Assembly (NCBI GenBank): GCA_963969365.1
Contig: OZ017749.1
Location: 3,286,001 to 3,350,000 of the forward strand
Source of the DNA: Asterochloris sp. CNOR1
Lineage: Eukaryota; Chlorophyta; Trebouxiophyceae; Trebouxiales; Trebouxiaceae
DNA length: 64,000 nucleotides
Direction: 5' to 3'
The notes beneath the pieces were generated by a model that saw nothing but the letters and a program-made list of their open reading frames with translations, was not told the origin of the DNA and did no database searches. Both the position numbers and the translations under genes were made by a program. Shown in pieces: positions 1-10,667 of this stretch. Position 1 is the stretch's first letter, and each line of letters begins with the position of its first letter.

Positions 1-1000
1 CTGCACTCAGTGCGGCATCCACTTGCAGATGCAAGCAACAAGCTGGGGTCAGACACGCCATCACTCTGCTTGCACAAGACGCTCTGACCAGGCCAATACC
101 CACCTGAGCTGCCACTTGCGCATTGAGGTTCTCAGCCTGCATCTCCCTGCCACGTGCACGAACTAAGTCCCTAACTGCCTGGATCTCCAAGGGTGCAGGT
201 ACATCTGAGGTGATGCGGCCCTGTGCGTACTGCTCTCTGCGGACTTCCTTGAGGTGGCATAGATAATCACTGCATGCACCAGGCCAAAGTTGGGGAGGGC
301 AGGATATGAGCGCAGCTCAGACACAGCAGTGGAGTGGCCTCTCACCCCACGCTGCTGAACGAGTAGCGAGCACCATTCTGCTGCACTGCCTCATCCACAA
401 GCCACACCAAGAAATCAAGAATCTTGGCCTGAGACATGAGGTCGCCATCAGGGTACCGGTGCGCCTCCTGCTCACAGTATCTCTGCAGGACCACACGTGT
501 GTCAGTGACATGGCTTTGGAAGCCTCAACGGCGCCATAAAGACCAGGAGTAAAGGCCATGCGGTGCCTACCTTCCACTGGGCCAGAGCTTAGCAGCAGGC
601 TTTTCAGCCTGGACTGTGTTCTGTGGCTTAGCCGCAGCATGACGTGCATTGATCTGGGTGATGCGTAGGATTCGAGCTTCCTCCTCTGGCGTGTTAGGCA
701 TAGCTGCTGCCAAGCCAACTGCTGCCTCTGAGACTGGTGGTCCATTCTGCTGGCCCCAAGTCTCTAAACTGTGCACACCAGCTGGCACTGGCTGGAGATC
801 ATCCACCAGTTCAGACAGGTGTCTGCAGGCTTGATCAATGGCCGCTCTGAGGGAAGGGGGGCTGTTTGGGGAGCAGCTGGCACGCAGTTGTGCAATGTAG
901 TCCTCAGCCAGCCCCAGGCTGATGAATGGTTGATGTAGCTGCTGTACGCAACAGATGGTACCTGGTAGTGCTGCATGAAGGTCGATCTAGGGCACTTTAC
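1..1000 (-). CDS. Crypton/Ndc10-type DNA-binding protein, partial
   Basis: At least three minus-strand exons can be read. The first, about 975-568, carries a frame with DLHAALPG and ends in KPAAKLWPSGR before a GT donor. The second, about 530-365, contains RYCEQEAHRYPDGDLMSQ and ends GARYSFSSVG. The third, about 267-92, contains LKEVRREQYAQGR and RDLVRARGREMQAENL. The order of an acidic 'DGDL..KILDFL' helix, an 'S.SSVG' turn and a basic 'R.RE...EN' segment resembles the SAM-like core-binding region of Crypton tyrosine recombinases and their host derivatives (Ndc10/GCR1/KCTD-like proteins). The catalytic part would lie left of the window. No convincing start codon is visible, because an in-frame stop lies just upstream near position 1000, so the first exon may be preceded by an intron or the gene may be decayed. 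Family call is from recalled motifs only. Confidence 0.45.
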
Positions 1001-1164
1001 GTAAAACATCAATTGTACTGATAATGTGAATAGAAATCGAAATTTCTAAACACTTTGGCGCGCTAGGGCTTCTGGACCTAGAATTAGATCGGGAGGCTGT
1101 TGACCTTTGACTGACGTCGCGCTGCTGACAAACAACAGCTGTGCACCCAACCATTGCTGCCGGC

Positions 1165-3674
1165 ATGGCCTCCTATGGCAGGCTTCCTCTGCGGCCTCCT
1201 CGTGGTGGACAGGTGTGCAGCCTGGGATAGGTGGACCTATCCCAGGCTGCACACTTACCGCGGCTGCCCAGCACTCAGGTACATGCCAAAGAGAGCTGAA
1301 GGCACCTCCCGGCCTGCAGTAAACTCCTGCCTCATGCTTTACAGGTCCAGATCTTGTACAGTGCAGTTCAATATGCAGGCTAAAGTATGTGCAGCCACCA
1401 ATCATCTCTTTTGTACTCAGCTGACGCCTTTGTGTGTTGCAGGCCCTCTCCAGCTCTGACTTTTTCGACAGGGAAATGGAGCAGTCCCTCCTGCTGACTC
1501 AGCTTAAGCAGAGCCCTGCAGATCTGCTAGTGATTGTGGGACCTCGCAGCAGTGGCAAATCACGGCTGCTGGAGGAGGTGCTGGTGGGGAAGAAGAAGCA
1601 CAAGGCCCTGTTGGCATTTGTGGATGGAAGAGATCACAAGCTGACCAATGGTGGCGTCATGGCTCAAGCACTCAAAGAGCAGGGGGCACAGCAACTCCCC
1701 GAGGTGCGCCGCATGCTGGAGCATTTCATCCAGGCCACGGGCAAAGTAGCAGAAGCTGTTGCTAATGTTGATGACCTCAGCATGATCAAGTCAGATTTCG
1801 ACATAAAGTCCCTGGCGCTGCTGCCGAGCTCGGTGCTGAAGCCTTTCGAGGACCCCACCCCCTCCAGCTTGAATGATGTCATCAAAGCCCATGACAGCCT
1901 GCTCAAACTCAAAAGCACACGAATATAGAACACCAGCCCCTTGCCTGTCATCTGCATCGATGAGGCCAATGTCCTCATGGCGTGGTACAAGGGCGGTGCA
2001 GCTATGGAGGAGGACCTGGATGCCCTGCTCCGCTTTCTTGTCAAGGTGAGCCTGCTTCTGTGTTGTTGTGTGATTGCTGCTGTGTTGTTGTGCTCCAGGT
2101 GTTTCTGTCAGTGAGTCGCTTGTGTGCTCTGTTGCTTTGCAGGTCAGCAAGCAGAAACGTCGGGCTCATGTAACACTTGCCACCTCAGAGTACAGCTTTA
2201 TCACCTGGCTGACTCATAGTGGGTATCTTGACTTCGCTTGAGGATGCTCACCTTGTTGCGCACGCTCACTGTCCTATTGCACCTGCAGAACTGGGCAGTA
2301 AAGTCTTCAAGACTCAAGTGATTGGGGATTTCCCAGAAGCAGAGGCACGCCTGTACCTTGAGCAGAACATGGGGGCGAGCACCACGGACGCTGAGTGGGC
2401 TCACATTTTTGAGGTGCGTTTGCATGCATAAGCAAGGTTCATTCCCTGCTGTGTTGCCTTGTTCACTCTCAACCGCATCAGAGGGGTGCTCAGACGGTGG
2501 CCGCCTGCCTGCCATCTGGTCATGTGCAGGTGTGTGGAGGCAATGCAGGAGACCTGCTCAGTGCCATTGTGCAGCATGCATCGTTCAAGGATTGGACACG
2601 GGGTGGGTGAATCATGCTTTGTGTGATCATACTTCGTGCCATGCCGTCACGTGGGCGCATTGTTAACAGCACTTGCCATGCTACAGCTCTAGAGGAGGTC
2701 TAGCACAACCCCATGGAGGATGTCCTAGCGGGGCTGCGGGGGCGTCCTGGCTGGAGTGCAGCTCAGTACAATACTGTGGCGCAGCATCTGGTTCAGACGC
2801 CTTATGGCGCAATTGTTGCAGACAAGCTGTATGCACAGCTGCCTCCTGACAAAAGAGCTGCTGTGATGGCTGTGCAGGCCATGGTGCAGGCAAATCTGCT
2901 CAGCTACAGGCCACCATCAGGTGCGTGTAACCTGCATGGATTTGCAGAGCTTCTCTCAAACCCTGCCTGTCCCAGAAAGCCTGAAGCGATGGCCTTTTAC
3001 AGGCTGAGCACAGGACATACCAAAGGAGGCCTTTGGCCCAGACCGGGTGGCTGTAGTGACAGCGCCCTCAGCCGCGTACCTGTACTGCATGCGCCGCCTT
3101 CAGAGGCGGGGTGCCCTCAACTCAACTGCTCAGGTGAATGCCAGTGATGGTAGTGGGTGGTGAAGGCATGCTTGAAGGCCAAACGACCTTGCTGAATGGC
3201 ATGTTGCACTGTTGGACCAATGGTATGTGCGATCTGCCAAAGGCAGCCTTCAGCCCACCTCCTGCTGCCTCAGAGTCCTCAACACTGCAGCAGCAGCTGA
3301 AGGATGGAGTGAAGAAGATCAACTCAGGCACAGAGGTGAAAAGCTAGTCCTAGTAGAATGTGAGGCCGCTGACTGTTCTGAGACTCCTCACTCGATTGGT
3401 AAATTTTCAGAGTGCTGCTGATGGCGTCTGTGTTTTGTTGCAGACAGCATCCATCACACCAACTGCTGCTCCAGAGTTGGTGAGAGAGCAGATTGAGGAT
3501 GTCGTCAAGGAGATTGGCATTGGGGTCGTAGAAATGAAGGAGCTGCGCAAGACCAAGCCAGAGGGCTGGCTGGATGAGCTTGCATACTTGTGTGAGAAGG
3601 ACAAGCAGCTGCGTGAGAAGGAGAAGCAGCTGCGCAAGAAGGAGCTCCTGTTGCTGCGCAAGCCAGACACATGA
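1165..3674 (+). CDS. P-loop ATPase of the archaeal-ATPase/STAND type
   Basis: A nine-exon model is phase-consistent: 1165-1212, 1443-2045, 2143-2218, 2289-2413, 2530-2602, 2687-2920, 3009-3133, 3243-3335, 3444-3674, about 535 codons. Walker A is GPRSSGKSRL (exon 2) and Walker B is VICIDEANVL, followed by a sensor-like VTLATSEYSF strand. A winged-helix-like alpha region follows, and the last exon ends in a charged coil (KDKQLREKEKQLRKKE). This order fits the Arch_ATPase family; substrate and location are unknown. The ATG at 1165 was chosen because its 16-codon exon joins exon 2 in phase. Two in-frame TAG codons lie in the model (1926-1928 and 2701-2703). The first can be removed by a 96-nt phase-0 intron 1833-1928; the second is harder to avoid. 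The gene may therefore be alternatively spliced or decaying. The stop is TGA. Confidence 0.6.
1213..1254. repeat. Perfect 20-bp inverted repeat at a 5' splice site
   Basis: Arm 1 (1213-1232, gtgtgcagcctgggataggt) and arm 2 (1235-1254) are exact reverse complements with a 2-base spacer. In the ATPase model the first base of arm 1 is the first base of intron 1, so the donor GT would lie in the stem base of a very stable RNA hairpin. It could also be a small insertion footprint or a promoter palindrome for the divergent gene pair. Confidence 0.9.
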
Positions 3675-4999
3675 GCGCTGTCAGTGTGCTGGTCTGATAA
3701 CGAACATTTCATGCTGCCTGTGTAACTTCTGTAGCCTCAAAATCTACAAATAGCGCAGGCAGTGAGTGCCTGTCAAGCTATTGCACCCTGTGTGCTGAAA
3801 TCTCCATGGTACATTCTGCTACAGCACTGGAGTCTGAAATTTCACTACAGGGCTGATTGCAGGTGTTCTAGTCTCTTGTTCAGTCCCAGTTTCTGAAAGT
3901 TATTTACAGAGGCCAGCATCGAGTCAAGCTTCAAGGCTACAGCAGCACATCAGGCTTTCCATCACCTGTTCTGGGCTGCCTAGACTCTCAAGACGTGAAC
4001 CTCGATGCCAAGTCCAGTAGATGCTGCCCTCCATGAAGCTGCAGCTGTTATCAATCTCTAATAGCTACACTTCTTCCTAAGAACACCTGAGCATTCTGCA
4101 GCATGCCAAGCGGGGGACCAGCCTTTTATGGCTGCCACAGTCGGAAGCGCCTTGCCCTCCCATCAAGTTCTCAAGGTAGGGGGCTAGTGTTGGTGGTGGT
4201 GTAGCAGGCATGCTTGAAGGCCGACCTTGCTGAATGGCTTTCTGCAGTGTTGAACCGCCGCCATTCTGTATGCTGTCTGCTGCAGGTAGCATCCAGCCCA
4301 CCTCCTGCTCCTCCAAAGTCCCCCACACTGGGAATGACATGGCAAAGAAGATCAATGAAGTGGATAAGGATCTCAACAACCTGCCCAGCGCCAAGCCAAA
4401 ACTTGGCAGGATGTAATTCATTGCTTGCGTTAGACAAAGAAGCAGCTGCGTGAGAAGAAGCTTCTGCTGCTGCGGAGCCACAAACGTAACATAAAGGCGT
4501 GTAACTAAGAGACAAGATGGAACAAAGAGCTGGCAGCAACCTGTCAAGGTCAAGGTTGCAGGGTGTCACATGGCCTGTGATAATGAGACTTGCTGGATTT
4601 TCGTTTATATTCAACGCTAGATGGTTTGACTGACGCCGCTGAAGTGTACAAGCTGTAGATCTGCTCATTGCAAGCACTGCTGGCAGCAACAGGCAAGAGA
4701 GCGTCAGTACCAGGCGGCAAACGCATTTGTCGAGGTCAGGCGCGAGGAGAACTTGGCCAGACACCTTGCCATTCGTGAGATGCAAGGAAGAATGCCCTGC
4801 GATCAGATGCTGCATGATGAGCCATGTAATGCTGCAGTTTGCAAGGATTGGGCACTCTTCTTGCAAGCCGTTCTGCAGTGCCCTGAGGACGACACCAGGT
4901 GCTGCATCTCCTCCTTCATGCTGTTTAGCCCTGAGCTTCAGGCTTTGTTCAGCCTCATATTCGGGACCTGCTTTCAATTCAAAAGCTTGCCTATGCAGG
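3675..4999. other. Intergenic region holding an ATPase 3'-exon relic
   Basis: Between the ATPase stop and the CDKB start no intact gene is seen. About 4200-4490 is the diverged copy described separately. The rest shows only short chance frames. An ORF running into the CDKB start from 4727 is in frame with CDKB but has no similarity to kinase N-termini and was not used. Confidence 0.5.
4203..4490 (+). pseudogene. Degraded tandem copy of the ATPase 3' exons
   Basis: The stretch beginning gcttgaaggccgaccttgct (about 4210) matches gcttgaaggccaaacgacct (about 3172) and continues through copies of the PPPAAS-type exon (cagcccacctcctgct at 3256 and about 4296), a GTGAAGAAGATCAAC-like block and the basic KKELLLLR-like tail (aagcagctgcgtgagaagaa near 4440). 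Indels break the frame and the Walker motifs are absent, so this is a partial tandem duplication of exons 8-9 and their intron, not a second gene. Confidence 0.7.
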
Positions 5000-7900
5000 A
5001 TGGATGCTTATGAGAAGCTGGAAAAGATTGGGGAGGGCACCTACGGCAAGGTGTACAAGGCGCGGGAGAAGAACTCTGGAGCCCTCGTGGCGCTCAAGAA
5101 GACAAGGCTGGAGGTGCCTTGCAGCCTGTGCCCCCTCTGCCCTCCTTTGAGAAGCGGACGTGTCTGCCTTGCCAGCCATGCTCACTGGATCGTGGCGTGC
5201 TGGGTGCCCATTGCCAGCTCGATGATGGGTTGCTGGCGCCGCAGCCATGCAGCCTGCAGCAGCAAAGCAGATGGTCCAGCGGCCTGTGCCCATTGCAGGA
5301 CATCAGACCATGTTTGGCAGACTGCTGTTGGCAGCAGTCTCTGCAGCGTGCCGGTGACATTGTCCTCCTGCAGCAGCCCACCACCTGCTGCGAGAGACAC
5401 CTGGCTACTGAGCCTAGTGCCACAGCCACTTGACTGCTGCACTGATGCCACATCCACCTGCCTGCTGCACATGCAGCAAGCCTGAGTACCTCTGCATGCA
5501 GCAAGCCCGAGTGCCTTTCATGCAGATGGAGGAGGAGGGCGTGCCGTCCACTGCCCTGCGGGAGGTCTCACTGCTGCAGGTGCTGAGCGAGAGCAACCAC
5601 ATTGTCAAGTGAGGCGCCTGCTGAGCGGCACCTGTCTGCGGACCTGACCTGACTTTGGCACCAGCTGGGCAGTGCTGATGCCCATGTTTAGAGCACATGT
5701 AAAAGGGTCCCAACCTTGGCTGGAGTCAGCACCACCTGGACATTGCAGTGTGCCCAAGTCTGGCAATTTTCGGGTTTTGCCGTCGGCATGCACTGGATAT
5801 GATGCCAGCTCAGCAGCGCAGTCACACACAAAGGAGCAGAGAGAAACTTAAGGGCTCGGTGTGGGGGCTAGCACTCCAGCCCCATCGCTGCTGCAGGTTG
5901 CTGTGTGTGGAGCATGTTGAGGAGCACAGCAAACCAGTCTTGTACCTGGTGAGCCTGCAGCAGTGCTCTGGAGTGGTATGCAGCTGCTGTGGCATGGCAG
6001 GGCAGACAGCTTGACAGACACAGCATTACTGGAGGCTGCTGCTGCATGCCTCATTCACAGCCACTGTTGGCACCCCTGCCTTGCGTCCTGCAGGTGTTTG
6101 AGTTCCTCAGCACTGACCTCAAAAAGTTTATGGACCGCACAGGCAGGGGGCCCCTCAACCCACTGCCACCCATGCTGGTCAAGGTGCGACATGCAGTGCA
6201 CTGCACAGGCAGTCTCCAGCTGGCAGATGTCGACAGGGTCTTCGTGGCAGCGTCAGTGTCATCTACAAGGTTGACTCGAATTACCCCTGGTGCTGCTCCA
6301 TCATACAGTTTCACCAAGGAACATGACTCCCTCATCTCCCTCCCTGGTGGCTCCTGCAAGCTTGAGAAAAGTTGCCGCGACATTGGCGCCATTCTGCTGC
6401 AAGTACTTCACAAGCGCTGAGCTGACCAGCTCCCCACCACTGCCTGCAGAGCTTCATGTACCAGCTGATCAAAGGAACAGCTCACATGCACAAGCATGGC
6501 GTGATGCACAGGGACTTGAAGCCCCAGAACTTGCTGGTGGACGATGAGACGGAGTGCCTCAAAATTGCAGACCTGGGATTGGGGCGCGCAATCAGCATCC
6601 CAATCAAGAGCTACACCCATGAGGTTAGTCCAGGATAGAGCGCAAAGCTGCGCTGGCAGAGCTGAGAAGTGCACAGGCAGAAGAGCAGCGTCTGGCCATG
6701 AAGCCTCCGGCAGCTTCAGGTCACTGTCAGCCAACATGCAGCAGCAAAGGGCTGCTCAGCATCCTTGGAGAGGCGAGCAAAGCCGGCATGCTTTGCACTG
6801 CCACACTTAAGGCCAGCCGAGCGTGCAGCAGCACAGGGCCTGCTTGTCTTGAATGGCAAGCCCGGGTCAATTGGCGGGCAGCCTCAGCGGGCTGCTCACA
6901 AGAGCAAGCAGTCAACAGAGCCCATGCGCCCTGAGGCTAGTGGTCAGGCAGTGTGCAGCAGTGTAGGGCTGCTAAGCAGCCTGTACCTCGGTTCTCTGCT
7001 GCCTAAAAGAGCGCCGATGCTAATGCTGACAATGCGGTGGTGTCGCTATGGGCGTTGCACGATTGATGATGTGTGGCTGCAGCTGGCTGCTCTGGGCATA
7101 CATGTCATGCACAGCTGGCCATAGTCAACTTTTGTGTGACTCAGCTCTGCTCGGTCTCCTTCACCTGCAGCCACAGTGTAGCCAAGGCATGCTGCCCCTG
7201 CTGCAGATTGTGACACTGTGGTACCGGGCGCCAGAGGTGCTGCTTGGCTGCACGCACTACACGACGGCGGTGGACATGTGGAGCAACGCCTGCATCTTTG
7301 CAGAGATGGCCCGCAAGGTGGGGGCACCTTGGCTGCCCCCCTGCTGCCTTAGCATTCACCCTACTTCTTCCTGAAGCGCACGGGACCTTCTAGCAGGGCA
7401 GACTCCCAAAGCCATGCTGCTGGGTTATTCTTCCAGTGCTGCTGTCGCACATTGTGATATAGCTTGCTTGGAAGTGCAGTTCTGAGAGCATGCAGGCCCC
7501 TGCAACAATCCTCAGCCTGTTCATTCATCCTGCTGCAGCAAGCCCTGTTCCCCGGCGACAGCGAACTGCAGCAGCTGCTGCATGTGTTCAAGCTGCTGGG
7601 GACGCCCAACGAGGAGGTGTGGCCAGGCGTGAGCCAGCTGAGGGACTGGCACGAGTTCCCCAACTGGCAGCCCCAGCCGCTGGAGAGGTGCGCCAGTGTT
7701 CTTGTGGCTGCTGCCCAGACATGCTTGGCATGCCTGTGACTTTTCATGGCCAAGCACTGCATCCCCGAGCATCAGCCAACATTCAGCATGGTGCGTGCCT
7801 CTCAGTGTTACGGCTGCCTGCAGGGTGTTCCCCAACCTGGAGCCTGAGGGCATTGATCTCATGAAGGCCATGTTTGTGTACAACCCTGCCCAGCGCATGT

Positions 7901-8133
7901 CGGTAAGGCTCCAATCTGAACGGGGGTTGCAGTGCTACAACCCTCCTCGGCAGCAATTGACATGTGCATGAGCCCTCCTCTGTTTCAGCAGCATCAAGGC
8001 GGCACCGCATTGTCTGAGCTGCGAGCTGTGTTTGCAGGCCAAGCAGGCCCTGCAGCATCCCTACTTTAATGATCTGGACAGGGAGGCAGTTGATGCTCTT
8101 GAGAGCGATGTCATCCGGGCTAGGGAAGGCTGA
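5000..8133 (+). CDS. CDKB: B-type cyclin-dependent kinase (CDKB)
   Basis: Nine exons join without phase conflict: 5000-5113, 5526-5608, 5897-5948, 6094-6183, 6450-6623, 7207-7317, 7539-7687, 7824-7902, 8038-8133, giving 315 residues, the usual CDKB length. Visible motifs are the glycine loop GEGTYG, lysine in VALKK, cyclin-binding helix PSTALRE, LLCVEHV, catalytic loop [16 protein letters not shown] in place of DFG, activation-loop threonine in SYTHE, and [14 protein letters not shown] proteins are specific to plants and green algae and act from S phase to mitosis; a PSTALRE helix lies between CDKA PSTAIRE and land-plant PPTALRE/P[PS]TTLRE. The segment DMWSNACIF replaces the usual DMWSVGCIF. 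The ATG follows an AG and opens with [13 protein letters not shown] as in the family. Intron 1 ends in a short tandem repeat of its own acceptor. Confidence 0.95.
5470..5525 (+). repeat. 25-bp tandem repeat forming the CDKB intron 1 acceptor
   Basis: Two units of about 25 bases, each beginning catgcagcaagc(c/t)(c/t)gagt, occupy 5470-5494 and 5495-5519. A third partial unit (catgcag) is the acceptor used before the PSTALRE exon. The 3' splice site thus exists in three near-identical copies 25 bases apart; the upstream copies would add codons and shift frame. Confidence 0.75.
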
Positions 8134-8600
8134 GTCCTTGACGGACTGGCAGCACCTGACCACCTGAATGCCTCCTCATTGATCATTCCATAGAGCCTCA
8201 TGAACAGCCCCCACATGCCATCATGACTGTAGCACTGGCCAGACTCAGGCAACATCTGCTGTTCCAAGATGCCCGTCAAACTGATTTGATCTTTCTGCCT
8301 CACCTAAGTCACAGTCAGGCGTGGCAGCCACCTGTTACCTGGGCTGCTTGGGAAAAGCCTTTGATGAATGAGTCAGGCATGAGCTCTGCTGGGTGACGCT
8401 TAGCAGCAAAAAGCAGTTTCCAGCATGAATCTCTGATGTGTCCCTGACAAGTACCACAAAGGTCAGGCACAGTCAGAGTCACACAGGCCCCAACTCAGAT
8501 CTTTTGGCCCCTGTCCATTGCTTTCAGTAACACTGTGATGAATCTAGCAACCCGAGATATTGTTCATGCCAGCCAGTGCACAAGCAAAGCTCTTAAAGAT
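8134..8600. other. Intergenic region between convergent genes
   Basis: This is the shared 3' flank of CDKB (plus) and the membrane-protein gene (minus). No coding exon, repeat or RNA gene was recognised. Confidence 0.5.
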
Positions 8601-10231
8601 TCAGTCAAGCCAGAGCCCTTCTTTGCGGAGTTTCTTCCGGTAGGTCGCCTCCTGATCCTGCTGTGCAAGCTGCTTGTCAAAGTCTCTCAGCTCCTGGGCG
8701 AGGCGCTCACACTCTGTCTCATACTCTGATGGAGTCGCTGGATCCTTTGGGGGTGTGGCGGCTGCTGGCGCAGGCCCCCTGGCTGGCACAGTCTTTCGCT
8801 TGAACAGGCCGCGCATGCCTAGCACTGTGGCAATGCCGAGCAGCAGGCCCACAGCTGTGGTTCCCTGCAGGCCATTAGCTCCACATGTAGCATATTATGG
8901 TGGCAGGGCATAGAGTGCAGCAGGGCCTGCTGGTGATGGTGGTGGCAAGGGCTTGGTAAATCAACAGGCAAGCCCCTCAGGCCATGCATAGCCTGCCTCT
9001 GTGCATGGCGTCCAGGCGCCAGGAGACCCGGCTGCGCAGGAGAGGGCGCCGCCAGCTGTCAGGCAGCTCACCAGTGCCAGTGCCCCCACAAGCGGCTGAA
9101 AGAAGAGAAGCACCAGTCCAAGGCCGCCGACAGAGAACGCTCCCAGGGCGACCAGAGGCACCAGGAAAACGCCGAAGGTGAACAGCGAAGTGATGACAGC
9201 CCCCAGTGTCATGGTTATGGCCAGCACTACTGCCAACAGAGGTCCTGCAACCCAGGCAAGGCAGGAGCGGGCTCAGCACCTGAAAGACAGCACAGTATGC
9301 TGCAGGCTGGGCCATAACCAGCACAGCCATGCAGCAGCAGTGCGACGGGCCGTGCTTCAAGGGTCTGCCAGGCACATGGGACTGACCTGCAAAGACTGCG
9401 GTCACTACCCCAAGCCCAATCAGAGCTGCCCCTCCAGGCAGCACCTTCTCGGGCCGGGGCGCCTGCAGCACTTCAACCTGGGGGGAGACGTCCACCCCAC
9501 AGTCGCTGCACTGCGCCATGCGCGCACGCGCTGCCTGCAGACAGGGCTACTGTGGGTGCCTGTGCACATGGCATTGCCCAAGGGACAGCAAGGGTGCAAG
9601 AAAACGCATGGCACACCCCACATGGCAGGCACTGCGACGGCAGGTGCAGGGGCACATGGGACTGCCTGCTGAGCAGGCTGAGCAGCAGTGGGTGCAGGCA
9701 TGCACAGCACTGCCTGCAAGGGAAGCATGGTCGCTGCAGGCCCACATGGCACTGCCTGCAAGACGAAGGGAGCTGCAAAGGTGCACATAGTGCTGCCTGC
9801 TGAGCATGCCCAGCCACCAGGAATGCACAGCACTGCCTGCAAGGCGAGCACGGTCGTTGCAGGACCACATGGCACTGCCTGCAAGACGAGGAGAGCTGCA
9901 AAGGTGCACACAGCGCTGCCTGCTGACCATGCCCAGCCCCCAGGTACATGTTGTGACAGGAGCTTGTGCTTGGGTGCAGGGGTCCCAATCAACAGGCCAT
10001 GCAAAAACTGCCTGCCCAGTGGGTCCAGAGCCAGAAAGGCAATGCTGGCATCCTCACCGCCATGAGCTGATCGGCGTCCTGCAGCCTGCCCTGCCGCAGC
10101 ATGTGCTCTGCCTGCAGACAAGGCAAGGAGTCATGCCAAGCCACGCGATTGTGTATTGTGGTCAAGCACAGAAGCTGTTGCACCTGGCGAAACAAGTCCT
10201 CTCCCTCCTTGAGGAGCGCGTACTGCCTGGG
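8601..10231 (-). CDS. Multi-pass membrane protein with coiled-coil tail
   Basis: Exons read on the minus strand are about 10231-10190 (YALLKEGEDLFRQ), 10118-10068 (AEHMLRQGRLQDADQLMA), about 9515-9387 (EVLQAPRPEKVLPG then a hydrophobic stretch), about 9240-9060 (two long hydrophobic segments from LAVVLAITMTLGA to LLFFQPLVGALALV) and 8865-8601 (VGLLLGIATVLGMRG, a proline/alanine linker, and the charged helix ECERLAQELRDFDKQLAQQD ending GLWLD, TGA stop). This predicts a TPR-like or helical N-part, about four membrane segments and a soluble coiled-coil end. The start codon was not found; a further upstream exon is likely. The family was not recognised. The large intron carries a 123-bp tandem repeat. 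Confidence 0.45.
9701..9946. repeat. 123-bp tandem duplication
   Basis: Two copies, 9701-9823 and 9824-9946, start tgcacagcactgcctgcaag and differ at roughly a tenth of positions. Each itself contains two cacatgg(c/t)actgcctgcaag-like subunits, and shorter related units continue upstream to about 9560. The array lies in an intron of the membrane-protein gene. Confidence 0.9.
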
Positions 10232-10667
10232 CCCCCAAGCATTGGTAACTACATGGGAAGCTCTGCAGCGTCTGCCCCGCCGGCCATTCCTGGATGGGTG
10301 AGCTGTGCCACACGAGTGACGGGCTGGGGAGCAGCTGGCTGTCGCCCTGATGGGCAGGCGCCACCTGCTGGAATGCAGGGTGCAGCGTCTGCACAGCCAG
10401 TTGCCTACTGGCAGCTCCCTTGAGGACAACAAGTCATATGTGGATGTGTACTTCAGGCAGAGGGGTGTACATGGTGCTGTGTATACCTTACTGGCACACT
10501 TTCAGGGCTGTGAAGCCTGCAAACCGGGTTGATATTGAGCAGTGGCATGTCTGCTCAAAGCTGAGCAGATGGAGCTCTGCCGGGCCAGTGCACGGCTGAC
10601 ACAGGTTGTGCGGCTCCTGTTCGAGGCTGAAGTTCGGCTGAAAGTTCAGCAGAAAACGCACATCAGT

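Noticed and set aside
1434-1928. ATPase starting at 1434
   Set aside because: That position is GTG inside an intron acceptor (ttgcag). The ATG exon at 1165-1212 joins in phase and is preferred.
4727-4999. In-frame N-terminal extension of CDKB
   Set aside because: CDKB proteins start at the equivalent of [13 protein letters not shown]; the upstream residues are Cys-rich and unlike any kinase N-terminus.
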